From CBDHDJ01 sp965261645 (GTDB lineage: Bacteria > Pseudomonadota > Alphaproteobacteria > SHVV01), in the NCBI GenBank assembly GCA_965261645.1, contig CBDHDJ010000004.1, forward strand, positions 2,046,001-2,110,000: a stretch of 64,000 bases of DNA, written 5' to 3'. A program made the translations under genes and the position numbers. Of the stretch, positions 1-9,419 are shown piece after piece. Position 1 is the stretch's first letter. Each line of letters begins with the position of its first letter. The notes under the pieces were generated by a model that did not search any database, was not told where the DNA came from, and saw nothing but the letters and a program-made list of their open reading frames with translations.

Positions 1-1410
1 ACGATCGCCAATATGGGGGCTTATTTGAGTCCGTTCGGCGCTTGCGTGCCGCCTTTCGCCGCCGTGATGCTGCCTGGCGTTTATACGACGGGGGCGGCGT
101 TCGTGCGCGTCCGCGGCGCCTTCACCCATACCACGCCGGTCGATGCCTATCGCGGCGCTGGCCGGCCCGAGTTCCTGTTCGTCCATGAGCGCCTGCTCGA
201 GAACGGCGCGCGCGAGATGGGGATCGATGCGGCCGAGCTACGCGAGCGGAATTTCATCCAGCCCGAGCAATTCCCCTACACCTCGCCGCTCGAGGTGACT
301 TACGATTCGGGCGATCTGCCCGGGCTCATGAGCAAGCTCAAGGACCTCGGTCATTACACGGAGCTGCGGGCCGAGCAGGCGCGGCTGCGCGATGAGGGCA
401 CGCTGATGGGCATCGGCTTCGCGGCCTTCATGGACAGCTCGGGATTTGGCCCGAGCAAGGCCCTCGCCGCAAGCGGCGGGCGCGTCGGCGGTTGGGACAT
501 GGCCAACGTGCGCATCCATCCCACCGGCAAGGTGACCGTATTCTGCGGTAGCCACAATCACGGCCAGGGCCACGCTACGAGCTTCGCCCAGGTCGTCGCC
601 GACAAGCTCGGCTGCGATTTTGAGGATGTCGAGATCGTCGAGGGCGATACCGACAGGATCCCGTACGGCACTGGCACTTACGCGTCGCGGTCGATGTCGG
701 TCACCGGCGCGGCCATGGCGGTGTCGACCGAGCGCATCATCGCCAAAGGGAGCAGGCTTGCGGCCCATTTGCTGGAAGCTGCCGAGACCGACATCGCCTT
801 CGAGGACGGCAGCTTCGTCGTTCAGGGCACCGACCGCAAGCTCACCTTCAAGGAGGTCACCCACGCCGCCTATTACGGTGCGGACTATCCCGAGGGCTTC
901 GAGCTCGGGCTCGAGGAGACGGTCTATTACGATCCGCCCGACTTCAACTATCCCTCGGCGATTCACCTCTGCGTCGTGTTCGTCGATGCCGAAACCGGCA
1001 AGGTCAGCTTGCGGGACTACAGCGCCGCTGATGATGTCGGCGTGATGATCAACCCGATGATCATCGAAGGGCAGATTCACGGCGGCCTGGTGCAGGGAAT
1101 TGGCGCCGCGCTGATGGAGGATTGCCGCTACGACGGCGAGTCCGGGCAGCTCGTGGCGGGCAGCTTCATGGACTACGGCATGCCACGGGCCGTGGATATC
1201 CCGCTTTTCGGTCTCGTCGCGCAGGAGACGCCAGCGCCGGGCAATCCGCTTGGCGTCAAGGGCGCCGGCGAAAGCGGCACCATCGGCGCGCCGTCGGCGG
1301 TCGTCAATGCGGTCGTCGATGCCCTGTGGCATCTCGGCGTCCGTAACATCGAGCCGCCGGTTACTCCGGCGCGGGTCCGCGACGCGATCCAGGCCGCCGT
1401 GCGGCATTGA
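1..1410 (+). CDS. Molybdenum hydroxylase (xanthine dehydrogenase/CoxL family) large subunit, 3' part
   Basis: The reading frame is open from base 1, so the N-terminal part lies outside the window; about 469 codons are visible. The protein is the molybdopterin-binding subunit of a molybdenum hydroxylase, which hydroxylates a carbon next to nitrogen or an aldehyde carbon using water. Visible marks are the DAYRGAGRPE motif of non-CO-oxidising (form II type) members and the C-terminal GVKGAGESG segment holding the catalytic glutamate. It closely resembles the gene at 48143-50500. The form I CO dehydrogenase motif AYRCSFR is absent, so CO is not the expected substrate. FAD and 2Fe-2S subunits could lie upstream, outside the window. 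The true substrate is unknown. Confidence 0.9.
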   Translation, partial: TIANMGAYLSPFGACVPPFAAVMLPGVYTTGAAFVRVRGAFTHTTPVDAYRGAGRPEFLFVHERLLENGAREMGIDAAELRERNFIQPEQFPYTSPLEVTYDSGDLPGLMSKLKDLGHYTELRAEQARLRDEGTLMGIGFAAFMDSSGFGPSKALAASGGRVGGWDMANVRIHPTGKVTVFCGSHNHGQGHATSFAQVVADKLGCDFEDVEIVEGDTDRIPYGTGTYASRSMSVTGAAMAVSTERIIAKGSRLAAHLLEAAETDIAFEDGSFVVQGTDRKLTFKEVTHAAYYGADYPEGFELGLEETVYYDPPDFNYPSAIHLCVVFVDAETGKVSLRDYSAADDVGVMINPMIIEGQIHGGLVQGIGAALMEDCRYDGESGQLVAGSFMDYGMPRAVDIPLFGLVAQETPAPGNPLGVKGAGESGTIGAPSAVVNAVVDALWHLGVRNIEPPVTPARVRDAIQAAVRH

Positions 1411-1476
1411 TGCTGCCCGCTCGTAGAGCTCCCGCGTCGTGACCGAAGACGGCGATGCCATCGTGCAGGCGTCGTG

Positions 1477-2436
1477 ATGTCGAGCGCCGACGCGCGGCCG
1501 GAGGCGCCGCGAGGTGCGAGTCAAGGCTTCTTCATCCGCAACGCCTGGGCGCCCTATGCGATCGCTCTGGTCCCCATGCTGTGCTGGTCCGGCGCCACGG
1601 TCTTGGCGCGCGCCATCCGCCAAGACATTCCCCCGATGGGGTTGGTGCTTTCTCAGTCCGTGATCGCCGCGCTGATCCTGCTGCCTTTCCTGTTGCCGCG
1701 GCTACGCGCGCAGATGCCGGTCATCCTGCGGCACTGGAAGCTGATGCTGGCGCTCGGTGTAACGCAGCTCGTTACCGGTCAGGGACTACTCTACATCGCG
1801 CTTCACACGACAACGGCGATCAACGCGGGCCTGATCGTCGCGACGCAGCCCGCGGTCATCATGGCGCTCGCTTGGCTTCTGCTGCGCAACGTGATCACCC
1901 TTCGCCAAGGCGCGGGTCTGCTCATCGCCCTGATCGGCGTTTTGGCCATCATCACGCGGGGGGAGCCTGCGGCGCTGTTCGATCTCAGCCTGGTGATCGG
2001 CGATCTGTGGATGCAACTCGTCGTCACCAGTTTTTCTCTCTATGTCGTGTTGATCACGAAGTACGCGCCTAAGGAGCTCAATCCCTTCGTTCTGTTTTTC
2101 GCCATGATTGTCGCGGCGATTTTCTTCCTCCTGCCGATCCATATCGGCGAGGCGATGATCACCGGGGAGCGTGTCATGTTCGACGGCGTGACCTTCGTCA
2201 CCGTGCTTTACATGGCGGTGTTCAGTACGATTTTGGCGCTCGTCTGCCTCAACGTCGCCATCGCCCATATCGGCCCGGGGCGGCTCGGCATCTTCTACTA
2301 CCTCATACCCGTGATTACCGCGCTCTTGGCGATGGTGCTGCTGGGCGAAGCGTTTCATCTTTATCATCTGGTCGCCGTCGTCCTGGTGTTGGGCGGCGTG
2401 TATATCTCGAGCCGTTCGCGCGTGAGTCGCTCATGA
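1477..2436 (+). CDS. DMT-superfamily (EamA) transporter
   Basis: A 319-residue inner-membrane protein with about ten hydrophobic segments arranged as two EamA repeats, the usual size and layout of drug/metabolite exporters. The N-terminal ~20 residues are polar and precede the first membrane helix. A GTG lies directly before the ATG at 1477; I chose the ATG, but 1474 is equally possible. Its stop overlaps the start of the next transporter by four bases (ATGA), so the two are very likely co-transcribed and translationally coupled. It follows the molybdenum hydroxylase by 66 bases. The solute cannot be read from the sequence; export of a pathway intermediate is inference. Confidence 0.85.
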   Translation: MSSADARPEAPRGASQGFFIRNAWAPYAIALVPMLCWSGATVLARAIRQDIPPMGLVLSQSVIAALILLPFLLPRLRAQMPVILRHWKLMLALGVTQLVTGQGLLYIALHTTTAINAGLIVATQPAVIMALAWLLLRNVITLRQGAGLLIALIGVLAIITRGEPAALFDLSLVIGDLWMQLVVTSFSLYVVLITKYAPKELNPFVLFFAMIVAAIFFLLPIHIGEAMITGERVMFDGVTFVTVLYMAVFSTILALVCLNVAIAHIGPGRLGIFYYLIPVITALLAMVLLGEAFHLYHLVAVVLVLGGVYISSRSRVSRS

Positions 2437-3656
2437 CCGAGGCGGCGCCTGCGGTCGCGGGTTTGCGCACGCGCTGGGACATCATTCTTTTGTGCTTCTT
2501 TGCTGGCTTGATTACGGCGATGCAGATCGGCAAGGTGCCGCCGGCCATGTCGGAGTTGCGTGTCGATCTCGGGATCGGCATGGTCGGCGTGAGCTGGGTC
2601 GCTTCGATCTTCACGCTGATCGGCGCGCTCCTCGGGGTCGGCGCCGGTGTGGCGAGCGACCGGCTCGGCCACCGCACCGTGATGGCCATCAGCCTCGCTT
2701 GTATCGGCGCGGGCAGCGTGCTCGGCGCGCTCAGCGACACCTTGATCCTGCTGCTCCTCACCCGGGCCGTGGAAGGGATCGGCTTCATCGGCATGCTGGT
2801 TTCGATTCCCTCGCTCGTCATCGAATCCTCGCGGCCCGACGAGCGCGAGTTTACCCTCGGCATCATCAGCCCGTTCTTTCCGTTGGGCTTTGCCGGCATG
2901 ATGGTGCTCTCGCCATTGCTGCTCGAGGACTATGGCTGGCGCAGCCTGTGGTACTTCAACGCCGTCGTGGCCGGGGTCTTTCTCGTCATCTTCCTTTACG
3001 GAACCCGTGATCTGTCGAACTTGCCGGGGGCAAGGGGCGAGATACCTAAGATGGGCCTGGCGGACATCTTACGCGATGTGTTCCGTCCCGGGCCGCTGGC
3101 GCTCGCCATGGCGTTCTTCATCTACGGCGTGCAGTGGTACGGCTTAAGTTTGTGGCTGCCGACCTTCCTCGTCGAGGACCAGGCCAAAACGGTCGCCGCG
3201 GCTGCTTTGCTCGGTGCCCTAGCGGTGTTTCTGAACGGCGCCGGCAACTTCATCACCGCCTGGCTCCTGCGCTTCGGCGTTTCGCGATGGTTTCTCCTCG
3301 CCCTCGGACCGACTGCCATGGGGCTGCTCGCCTTCGGCATCTATCCGGCGGGAATCGATGGTGACGTGAAGATTTGGCTGGCGATGACCTACGCGCTGCT
3401 GAGCGGCGTGCTGGCGCCGACGATTCTGGCCTCGGTCCCGGTCCATGCGGCCTCGGCAGACCAGATCGGCTCCGTCAACGGCATCGTCATGCAGACCAAC
3501 AGCATCGGGTTCCTCGTCGCGCCGCCCCTATTTGCGGCGGTGGTCACGGCAACGGCGGGCTGGGGCGCCTCCGCCTGGGTCATGTTGATCGCCGGCACTA
3601 TCGGCGTCGCCTCGGCCGTGGTCCTTCGTGGATTGGAGCGTCGCGACGCGCGTTGA
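2433..3656 (+). CDS. MFS transporter (CynX/NimT-like), copy 1
   Basis: A 407-residue protein with about twelve hydrophobic helices. The cytoplasmic loop after helix 2 carries the major facilitator signature as DRLGHRT, and helix 4 has TRAVEGIGFIG. The start overlaps the stop of the DMT transporter gene by four bases. A second copy with the same length and much the same sequence starts at 3831, so this is a tandem duplication. MFS proteins of this type move small organic anions or drugs with protons. The position between a molybdenum hydroxylase and Rieske oxygenases suggests uptake or efflux of the aromatic or heterocyclic substrate, which is inference. Confidence 0.87.
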   Translation: MTEAAPAVAGLRTRWDIILLCFFAGLITAMQIGKVPPAMSELRVDLGIGMVGVSWVASIFTLIGALLGVGAGVASDRLGHRTVMAISLACIGAGSVLGALSDTLILLLLTRAVEGIGFIGMLVSIPSLVIESSRPDEREFTLGIISPFFPLGFAGMMVLSPLLLEDYGWRSLWYFNAVVAGVFLVIFLYGTRDLSNLPGARGEIPKMGLADILRDVFRPGPLALAMAFFIYGVQWYGLSLWLPTFLVEDQAKTVAAAALLGALAVFLNGAGNFITAWLLRFGVSRWFLLALGPTAMGLLAFGIYPAGIDGDVKIWLAMTYALLSGVLAPTILASVPVHAASADQIGSVNGIVMQTNSIGFLVAPPLFAAVVTATAGWGASAWVMLIAGTIGVASAVVLRGLERRDAR

Positions 3657-3830
3657 TGCGCCGCAATCACCGGCGTATGTGTCGCCATCCGTTAAAAGAA
3701 AACCGCGTTATCTACATACTCGCCATGATTGTTTCGTCTGCGGTCCGAGTATATGTGTGAGTGAAGACGCCGCATGATAACTGCGAAAGATTGATGCGGG
3801 CCGCGGCGTCATAAGTCGGGGGGAACGGTC

Positions 3831-5054
3831 ATGACGCATAGGGGTGAGGCTGCGGCTGTGCCGCGCACGCGCTGGGCGATCATCGGGCTGCTCTTCGCCG
3901 CGGGCCTGATCAGCGCCATGCAGATCGGTAAGGTGCCGCCGTCGCTGCCCGATCTGCGCGTCGATCTTGCCATCGGCATGGTGGGTGCGAGTTGGATCGC
4001 GGCGATCTTCACGGTCATCGGCGCGATTGTCGGGATCGGCGCGGGCGCGTTCAGCGACTGGCTCGGCCATCGCAACATCGTCATCGGCAGCATCGTCTGC
4101 ATCGCCTTGGGCAGCCTGCTCGGCGCGATGACGGACAGCCTGTCCATCCTGCTTCTGACCCGCGTGCTGGAAGGCGCGGGCTACATCGGAATTCTGGTGT
4201 CGGTGCCCTCGTTCACCGTGGAAGCCTCGCGGCGCGAGGATTACGACTTTACCCTCGGCATCATCACACCGTTTCTGCCGGTCGGCTTCTCCGGCATGCT
4301 GGTGCTCTCGCCGCTGTTGCTCGAGGCGCATGGCTGGCGCGGCGTCTGGTACTTCAATGCGATCGTCGCCGGCATTTTCCTCGTCATCCTCGTTCTCGGC
4401 ACGCGCAACCTTTCAAGCCTGCCGAGCGCGCGCGCCACGACGACCAAGTTCAACGTGTCTGAGATCAGGCATGCGGTAGCCCGGCCCGGGCCCTTGGCGC
4501 TCGCCATGGCATTCTTCATTTACGGCGCGCAGTGGTTCGGGCTAAGCGCATGGTTGCCCACGTTTCTCGTGGAGGATCAGGGCAAGTCCCTCGCAGTCGC
4601 CGCGAGCTTGAGCGCTCTCATCATTCTCATCAACGGCGTCGGGAACTTCCTGGCGGCCTGGCTCATGCGGATCGGCGTGCCGCGCTGGTCCATGCTTGTC
4701 GTTGGGCCGGCCGCCATGGCGTTGACCTCGCTGGGGATCTATTCCGCTGAAGTCGACGGTGACGTGAAGATCGCCTTGGCCATGGCGTTTACCTTCTTGA
4801 GCGGCGGCGTGGCGCCAGCGATCTTGGCTTCCGTGCCCGTCCACGCGCCGTCGCAGGATCAAATCGGCGCCGTCAACGGCATCGTCATGCAGGTCAACAG
4901 TCTGGCCTATCTGGTGGCCCCGCCTCTTTTCGCGACCGCCGTGGCGATGACGGGGGGCTGGTTCGCCTCGGCGTGGATACAGGTGATCATGGGCATCGTC
5001 GGCGTCGCGACGGCGCTTTACCTCCGCCACGTGGAGCAGACCCAGCGAATGTGA
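3831..5054 (+). CDS. MFS transporter (CynX/NimT-like), copy 2
   Basis: Exactly as long as the preceding MFS gene (407 residues) and collinear with it; shared stretches include SAMQIGKVPPS and LALAMAFFIYGAQW. Twelve membrane segments are expected, and the loop signature reads DWLGHRN. A strong ribosome site (GGGGGGAA) lies just upstream of the ATG. A gap of about 175 bases separates it from copy 1, so it may have its own promoter, although I could not pick one with confidence. The N-terminal residues before the first helix differ most between the copies, as expected of duplicates diverging in regulation or specificity. Confidence 0.87.
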   Translation: MTHRGEAAAVPRTRWAIIGLLFAAGLISAMQIGKVPPSLPDLRVDLAIGMVGASWIAAIFTVIGAIVGIGAGAFSDWLGHRNIVIGSIVCIALGSLLGAMTDSLSILLLTRVLEGAGYIGILVSVPSFTVEASRREDYDFTLGIITPFLPVGFSGMLVLSPLLLEAHGWRGVWYFNAIVAGIFLVILVLGTRNLSSLPSARATTTKFNVSEIRHAVARPGPLALAMAFFIYGAQWFGLSAWLPTFLVEDQGKSLAVAASLSALIILINGVGNFLAAWLMRIGVPRWSMLVVGPAAMALTSLGIYSAEVDGDVKIALAMAFTFLSGGVAPAILASVPVHAPSQDQIGAVNGIVMQVNSLAYLVAPPLFATAVAMTGGWFASAWIQVIMGIVGVATALYLRHVEQTQRM

Positions 5055-5147
5055 GGGTGGTCGGGCGGCCTCGACCCCGGTACACTTGGCGCGACGGAAT
5101 TCTCCACATTCCGTGTCGCGATGTCAGGGCAGGGGGGAGGCGCACGC

Positions 5148-6469
5148 ATGATCAACGCCGACGATATTATCTGGCCGGCGGCCGATTTCAGCCGCGTGCC
5201 GTTCGCGGTTTACACCTCGTCCGAGGTCTATGAACGCGAGCAGGAGCGCATCTTCCACGGCCCGGTGTGGCTCTATCTCGGCCTGCAGGCGAAAATCCCC
5301 GATCCGGGCGACTTTATGCAGACCTACGCGGGCGATACGCCCGTTGTGGTGTGCCGCGCCGAGGACCGCAGCATTCATGCGTTCATCAACCGTTGCGCCC
5401 ATCGTGGCTCGCTCGTGGTGCGTGAACTCCGGGGCAACGCCAAGGACTTCATGTGTGTCTACCACCACTGGCTCTACAACCTCAAAGGCGAGCTCCTCGG
5501 CGTGCCGTTCGAGCGCGGCGTCGGCGGCAAGGGCGGCATGCCCCGAGAATTCGACAAAGCCAATCACGGCCTCCAGATGTTCCGCGTGGAGACGCACAAG
5601 GAGGCGATCTTCGGCACCTTCAGCGATGAGGTCGATGACCTCGACGACTATCTAGGCAAGGATATCTGCGCCGGTCTCGACCGCATCTTCTGCAAGCCGA
5701 ACGTGGTTCTCGGCCATATGCGTCAGCGCTTCCCGTCCAACTGGAAAGCCTATCTCGAGAACCTCAACGACGGCTTACACGGCGGACTGCTGCACCAGCT
5801 GCCCGTCGTCTTCGGCCTGCACCGCGCGACCCAGGAGGGCGAGTTCCTGCTCGATCCCTACGCGCGCTACAGCGCCGCCTACGTCTTGTTTAACAGCGAC
5901 ACCGAGCAGGACATTCACGACGGCTATGACGACGATATCCTCGGCGCCCAGGCCGAGGATCCTTTGATCTTCGCGGATCCCCAATTCCTCAACTACCGCG
6001 ACGAGCTGGTGATCAGCATTCGGTCACCACGGCGACGGTGTTCCCCAACGTGCTCATCGCGCAGCTCTCCAACTTCCTCATGACGCGCCAGGTGCGACCC
6101 AAGGCGGCCAACGAGTTCGAGCTCTACTGGACCAGCCTCGGCTATGCCGATGACGATCCCGAGTTGCGCAACATGCGCCAGCAGCAGGTCGGTTGGATGG
6201 GCCCGGGCGGCTGCATCTCATTGGAGGATTCGGAATCCGGCGTGCTGATCCAACGCGCCGTGCGCCGTCAGGGGGAGGAATATTCGGTCATCGAAATGGG
6301 CGGCAAGGGTCCGATCGGGAATCAGGACAGCATGATGACCGAAGTCGCCGTCCGCGGTTTCTGGCGTTACCACGCGTACATGATGGGCTACAAGCCCGTC
6401 GGCGGCTGGCCCAAGGGCTTTCCGCCCAAGCAGCCCAAGGCGAAGGCGAACAGAAAAAGGGCGGCGTAG
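5148..6469 (+). pseudogene. Rieske non-heme iron oxygenase alpha subunit, copy 1, frameshifted
   Basis: The N-terminal part carries a complete Rieske [2Fe-2S] site (Cys83, His85, Cys103, His106) and the mononuclear iron ligands Asp208, His211 and His216 in NDGLHGGLLH, as in ring-hydroxylating dioxygenases. I chose the ATG at 5148 because a strong ribosome site (AGGGGGGAGG) lies 7 bases upstream and because it matches copy 2; an ATG at 5121 is less likely. The frame is lost near 6018: after the codons for DELVIS the homologous C-terminal part continues in another frame. The interval is one base shorter than in copy 2, so a single-base deletion (or a sequence error) explains it. No beta subunit or dedicated reductase is adjacent. 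The substrate is unknown. Confidence 0.82.
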
Positions 6470-6471
6470 TC

Positions 6472-7305
6472 TCACGCGGGATAGTCGCCGTCGAGGTCTT
6501 TCAGGTCCTCCGCCGAGAGATCAACGTTCAGAGCCGCATAGTTGCTCCGCAGGTGATCCGGGTTCGACGCCTTGGGGATCGATACGATCTCGGGGTGGCG
6601 CATGGTCCAGGCGATGGCGATGCACTCCGGCGAGACACCGTGGCGCTCGGCGACACGCTTGAGCGCCGCCCGCGTTCTCAGTTGTCCTTGATCGAGGGGT
6701 GAGTAGGCCATGATAGAGACCCTCTGGTCTCGGCACCAGGGCAACAGATCCCGCTCGAGATCGCGCCGGCTCAGGCTGTAGACGACCTGGTTCGAGGCGA
6801 TCGTGCGGCCGAACGGGTGGCTCTCCGCCCGGCGCATGTCGGCGGCGGTGAAGTTGCTGACCCCGTAATGGCGAATCTTGTGCTCGCGGACAAGCTGGTC
6901 GAACGCCTCAAGGGTCTCCTCCAGCGGGTACTGGCCCTTCCAGTGCAGGAGGTAGAGATCGATGCACTCGGTGGCGAGCCGCCTGAGGCTCCGTTCGGCG
7001 GCTTCGATGGTGCCGGTTCGCGAGGCGTTGCTCGCCATCACCTTGGTGACGAGGAAAATCTCATTGCGCCGGCCCGCCATGGCCTCGGCGACGATCTCCT
7101 CGGCGCCACCACCGGCATACATTTCAGCGGTATCGATCAAGGTCATGCCAAGATCGAGGCCGAGCTTGAGCGCGGCGACCTCCTGGGCCCGCCGCGCCGA
7201 ATCCTCGCCCATGCGGAAGGTACCGAGGCCAAGCACCGGCATCGCCGCCCCGCCGCGGATCTCGACGTGGCGAATCGGGGTCCGAGATGCGCCTTGATCA
7301 GTCAT
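6472..7305 (-). CDS. Aldo/keto reductase
   Basis: A 277-residue cytoplasmic NAD(P)H-dependent oxidoreductase of the (beta/alpha)8 AKR superfamily, close to 2,5-diketo-gluconate reductase-like members. The catalytic set is visible: Asp and Tyr in DTAEMY, Lys in FLVTKVM, and His in YLLHWKG. The C-terminal half has the cofactor-binding IPKAS segment. A GTG precedes the ATG; I chose the ATG at 7305. It converges with the first Rieske gene, with only two bases between their stop codons, and is divergent from the second. A role in reducing a carbonyl product of the neighbouring oxygenases is inference. Confidence 0.88.
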   Translation of the reverse strand: MTDQGASRTPIRHVEIRGGAAMPVLGLGTFRMGEDSARRAQEVAALKLGLDLGMTLIDTAEMYAGGGAEEIVAEAMAGRRNEIFLVTKVMASNASRTGTIEAAERSLRRLATECIDLYLLHWKGQYPLEETLEAFDQLVREHKIRHYGVSNFTAADMRRAESHPFGRTIASNQVVYSLSRRDLERDLLPWCRDQRVSIMAYSPLDQGQLRTRAALKRVAERHGVSPECIAIAWTMRHPEIVSIPKASNPDHLRSNYAALNVDLSAEDLKDLDGDYPA

Positions 7306-7464
7306 CACGGTGTCCTCGCGGCCTGGCTTGATCGTGCCAAGACAACTCTACTTGGTCTGCGGGGCGGCGGCGAGGGGGCTCAATCCTTATGACTCGCCTC
7401 ATGGCTGCCGGGCCGATACCATGAGCGGTCGTCAGTCGGATGACTACGCCAGAGAGGGATGGAG

Positions 7465-8819
7465 ATGATTGCAGCGGACGATCTCGTGTGGCCCAAGGCG
7501 GATTTCAGCCGTGTGCCCTTCGCCGTTTATACCTCGCAGGATATTTTCGAACGCGAGCAGGAGCGCATCTTCCACGGTCCGGTTTGGCTCTATCTCGGCC
7601 TCCAGGCGGAAATCCCCAATCCGGGTGATTTCATCCACACCTACGCCGGCGATACGCCCGTCGTCGTGTGCCGCGCCGAGGACGGCACGATTCACGCCTT
7701 CATCAACCGCTGCGCCCACCGCGGCTCGCTGGTGGTGCGCGAGCGCCAGGGCAACGCCAAGGAGTTCATGTGCGTCTACCACCACTGGCTTTACAACCTC
7801 AAAGGTGAGCTCCTCGGCGTACCCTTCGAGCGCGGCGTCGGCGGCAAGGGCGGCATGCCGAAGGATTTCAAGAAGGCCAACCACGGCCTCAAGATGCTCA
7901 AGGTCGACACCTACAAGGAAGCGATCTTCGGCACCTTCAGCGATGAGGTTGAGCCGCTCAAGGAGTATCTCGGGCCGAGCATCCTTGGCGGCCTCGATCG
8001 CATCTTCTGCAAGCCGATCGAGATCTTGGGTCACATGCGCCAGCGCTTTCCGTCCAACTGGAAGGCCTATATCGAAAACCTCAACGATGGCTTCCATGCC
8101 GGGCTTTTGCACCAGCTGCCGGTGATCTTCGGCCTCCACCGCAACACCCAGGACACGCACATGGACCTGGATGAGTGGAAGCGCCACGACTACTTCTACG
8201 TCCATTTCGGTAGCGATACCGAGGACATGGTCCAGGAAGGCTACTCCGGCACCACGCGCGGCAATCAGTACGACAACCCGATGGTGTTGGCGGACCCGCA
8301 GTCCTCAACTATCGCGATGAATGGAAGGACATGGTCTCGGTCGCCGGCGCCAGCATGTTCCCCTGCTTCCTCGTGGCCCAGCTCTCCAACTTCCTGATGA
8401 CCCGCCAGGTCCGCCCCAAGGCGCCCAACGAGTTCGAGCTCTACTGGACGGCGTTCGGCTATGTCGATGACGATCCGGAACTCCGCAACATCCGCCAGCA
8501 ACAGGTGACCTGGATGGGCTCGGGCGGCTGCATCTCGATCGAGGATTCCGAATCCGGCGTCCTCATTCATCGCGCCATCCGCCGCGCGGACCGGGACTAC
8601 TCCGTAATCGAAATGGGCGGTGTCGGCCCGATCGAGAGCCAGGACAACCAGATGACCGAGGTCTGCCTTCGCGGCTTCTGGCGCTATTACGCCTATTTGA
8701 TGGGCTACGAGCCGGTCGGCGGCTGGCCCAAGGGCTTCCCGCCCAAGAAGGCCAAGCTCCCGAAACTGATTGGGGGCCGCGCCAAAGTCAACGGCCGCCG
8801 GGCTCGCAAGGCCGCCTAA
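7465..8819 (+). pseudogene. Rieske non-heme iron oxygenase alpha subunit, copy 2, frameshifted
   Basis: A paralogue of the gene at 5148, collinear and strongly similar throughout. The Rieske ligands (Cys83, His85, Cys103, His106) and iron ligands in NDGFHAGLLH are intact. I chose the ATG at 7465 rather than 7459 because the ribosome site GAGAGGG is then at normal spacing and the N terminus matches copy 1 (MIAADDLVWP against MINADDIIWP). The frame breaks near 8302: copy 1 reads DPQFLNYRDE, whereas here one T is missing after the codon for Gln and the rest continues in another frame. The stop overlaps the stop of the convergent AhpD-like gene by two bases. Single-base deletion or sequence error; function as for copy 1. 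Confidence 0.82.
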
Positions 8820-9272
8820 GATACCGCCGGCGGCTGGCCGTCAGGCCCCTGGCGGAAGCTCACGGCCACTCGATTGAAGGCGTTCATCAGCGCTACGGCG
8901 TAGGTCGGATCCACGAGCTCCTTGTCGCTGAAGTAGTTCCGCGCCGTGTCATAAACGTCGTCCGGCACACGCGAGGTCGCCACCTCGGTCACCGCCTCGG
9001 TCCAGTCCAAAGCGGTGCGTTCGCGCTCGGTGTAGAACGGCGCCTCGCCACACGATCACGCTATGAAGCCGGTGTTCGCTTTCGCCGGCCTCGCGCGCTT
9101 CTCTGGTGTGGAGATCGACGCAAAAGGCACATCCGTTGATCTGCGAGGCGCGCAGAAAGATGAGATCGATGAGCGACCTCTCCAGCCCGCAAGTCTGGAC
9201 ATAATGAAGCAAGGTTCCGAGGGTCTTGTACGCTTTCGGACCAAGGGCCTTATAGTCGAGCCGTGCGGTCAT
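8816..9272 (-). pseudogene. AhpD-like / carboxymuconolactone decarboxylase family protein, frameshifted
   Basis: The first ~65 residues show the AhpD-type redox motif CAFCVDLH (Cys-x-x-Cys-x3-His) that makes these small proteins alkylhydroperoxidase-like. The frame is lost near 9045, after the segment SVIVWR; the expected continuation (EAPFYTERERTALDWTEAV) follows in another frame and runs to the stop at 8816. Loss of two bases from a CGCG stretch would explain it. A ribosome site (GGGAG) precedes the ATG at 9272. Intact members are about 150 residues and cytoplasmic. With Rieske and flavin oxygenases on both sides, peroxide detoxification is a reasonable but unproven role. Confidence 0.78.
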
Positions 9273-9419
9273 AGCTGAATTCTCCCTGTTGGGGAATGTG
9301 CCTCTCCTTCAGGTTAGGTGGGCGCGACGCTTGGGGCAATCGCAGAAAAGTGCGTTGCGATTGACACCCGGGATGCGGTTAAACTCATCCCACCGGGAGG
9401 CCAGCTAGGGGGTTCGTCA

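Noticed and set aside
1..1410. CO dehydrogenase (CoxL form I)
   Set aside because: The diagnostic AYRCSFR loop is absent in all five large subunits; they carry AYRGAGR or a variant.
5970..6060. Programmed frameshift in the Rieske genes
   Set aside because: The two paralogues break at different bases and neither has a slippery heptamer or A/T run. Independent one-base losses or errors are simpler.
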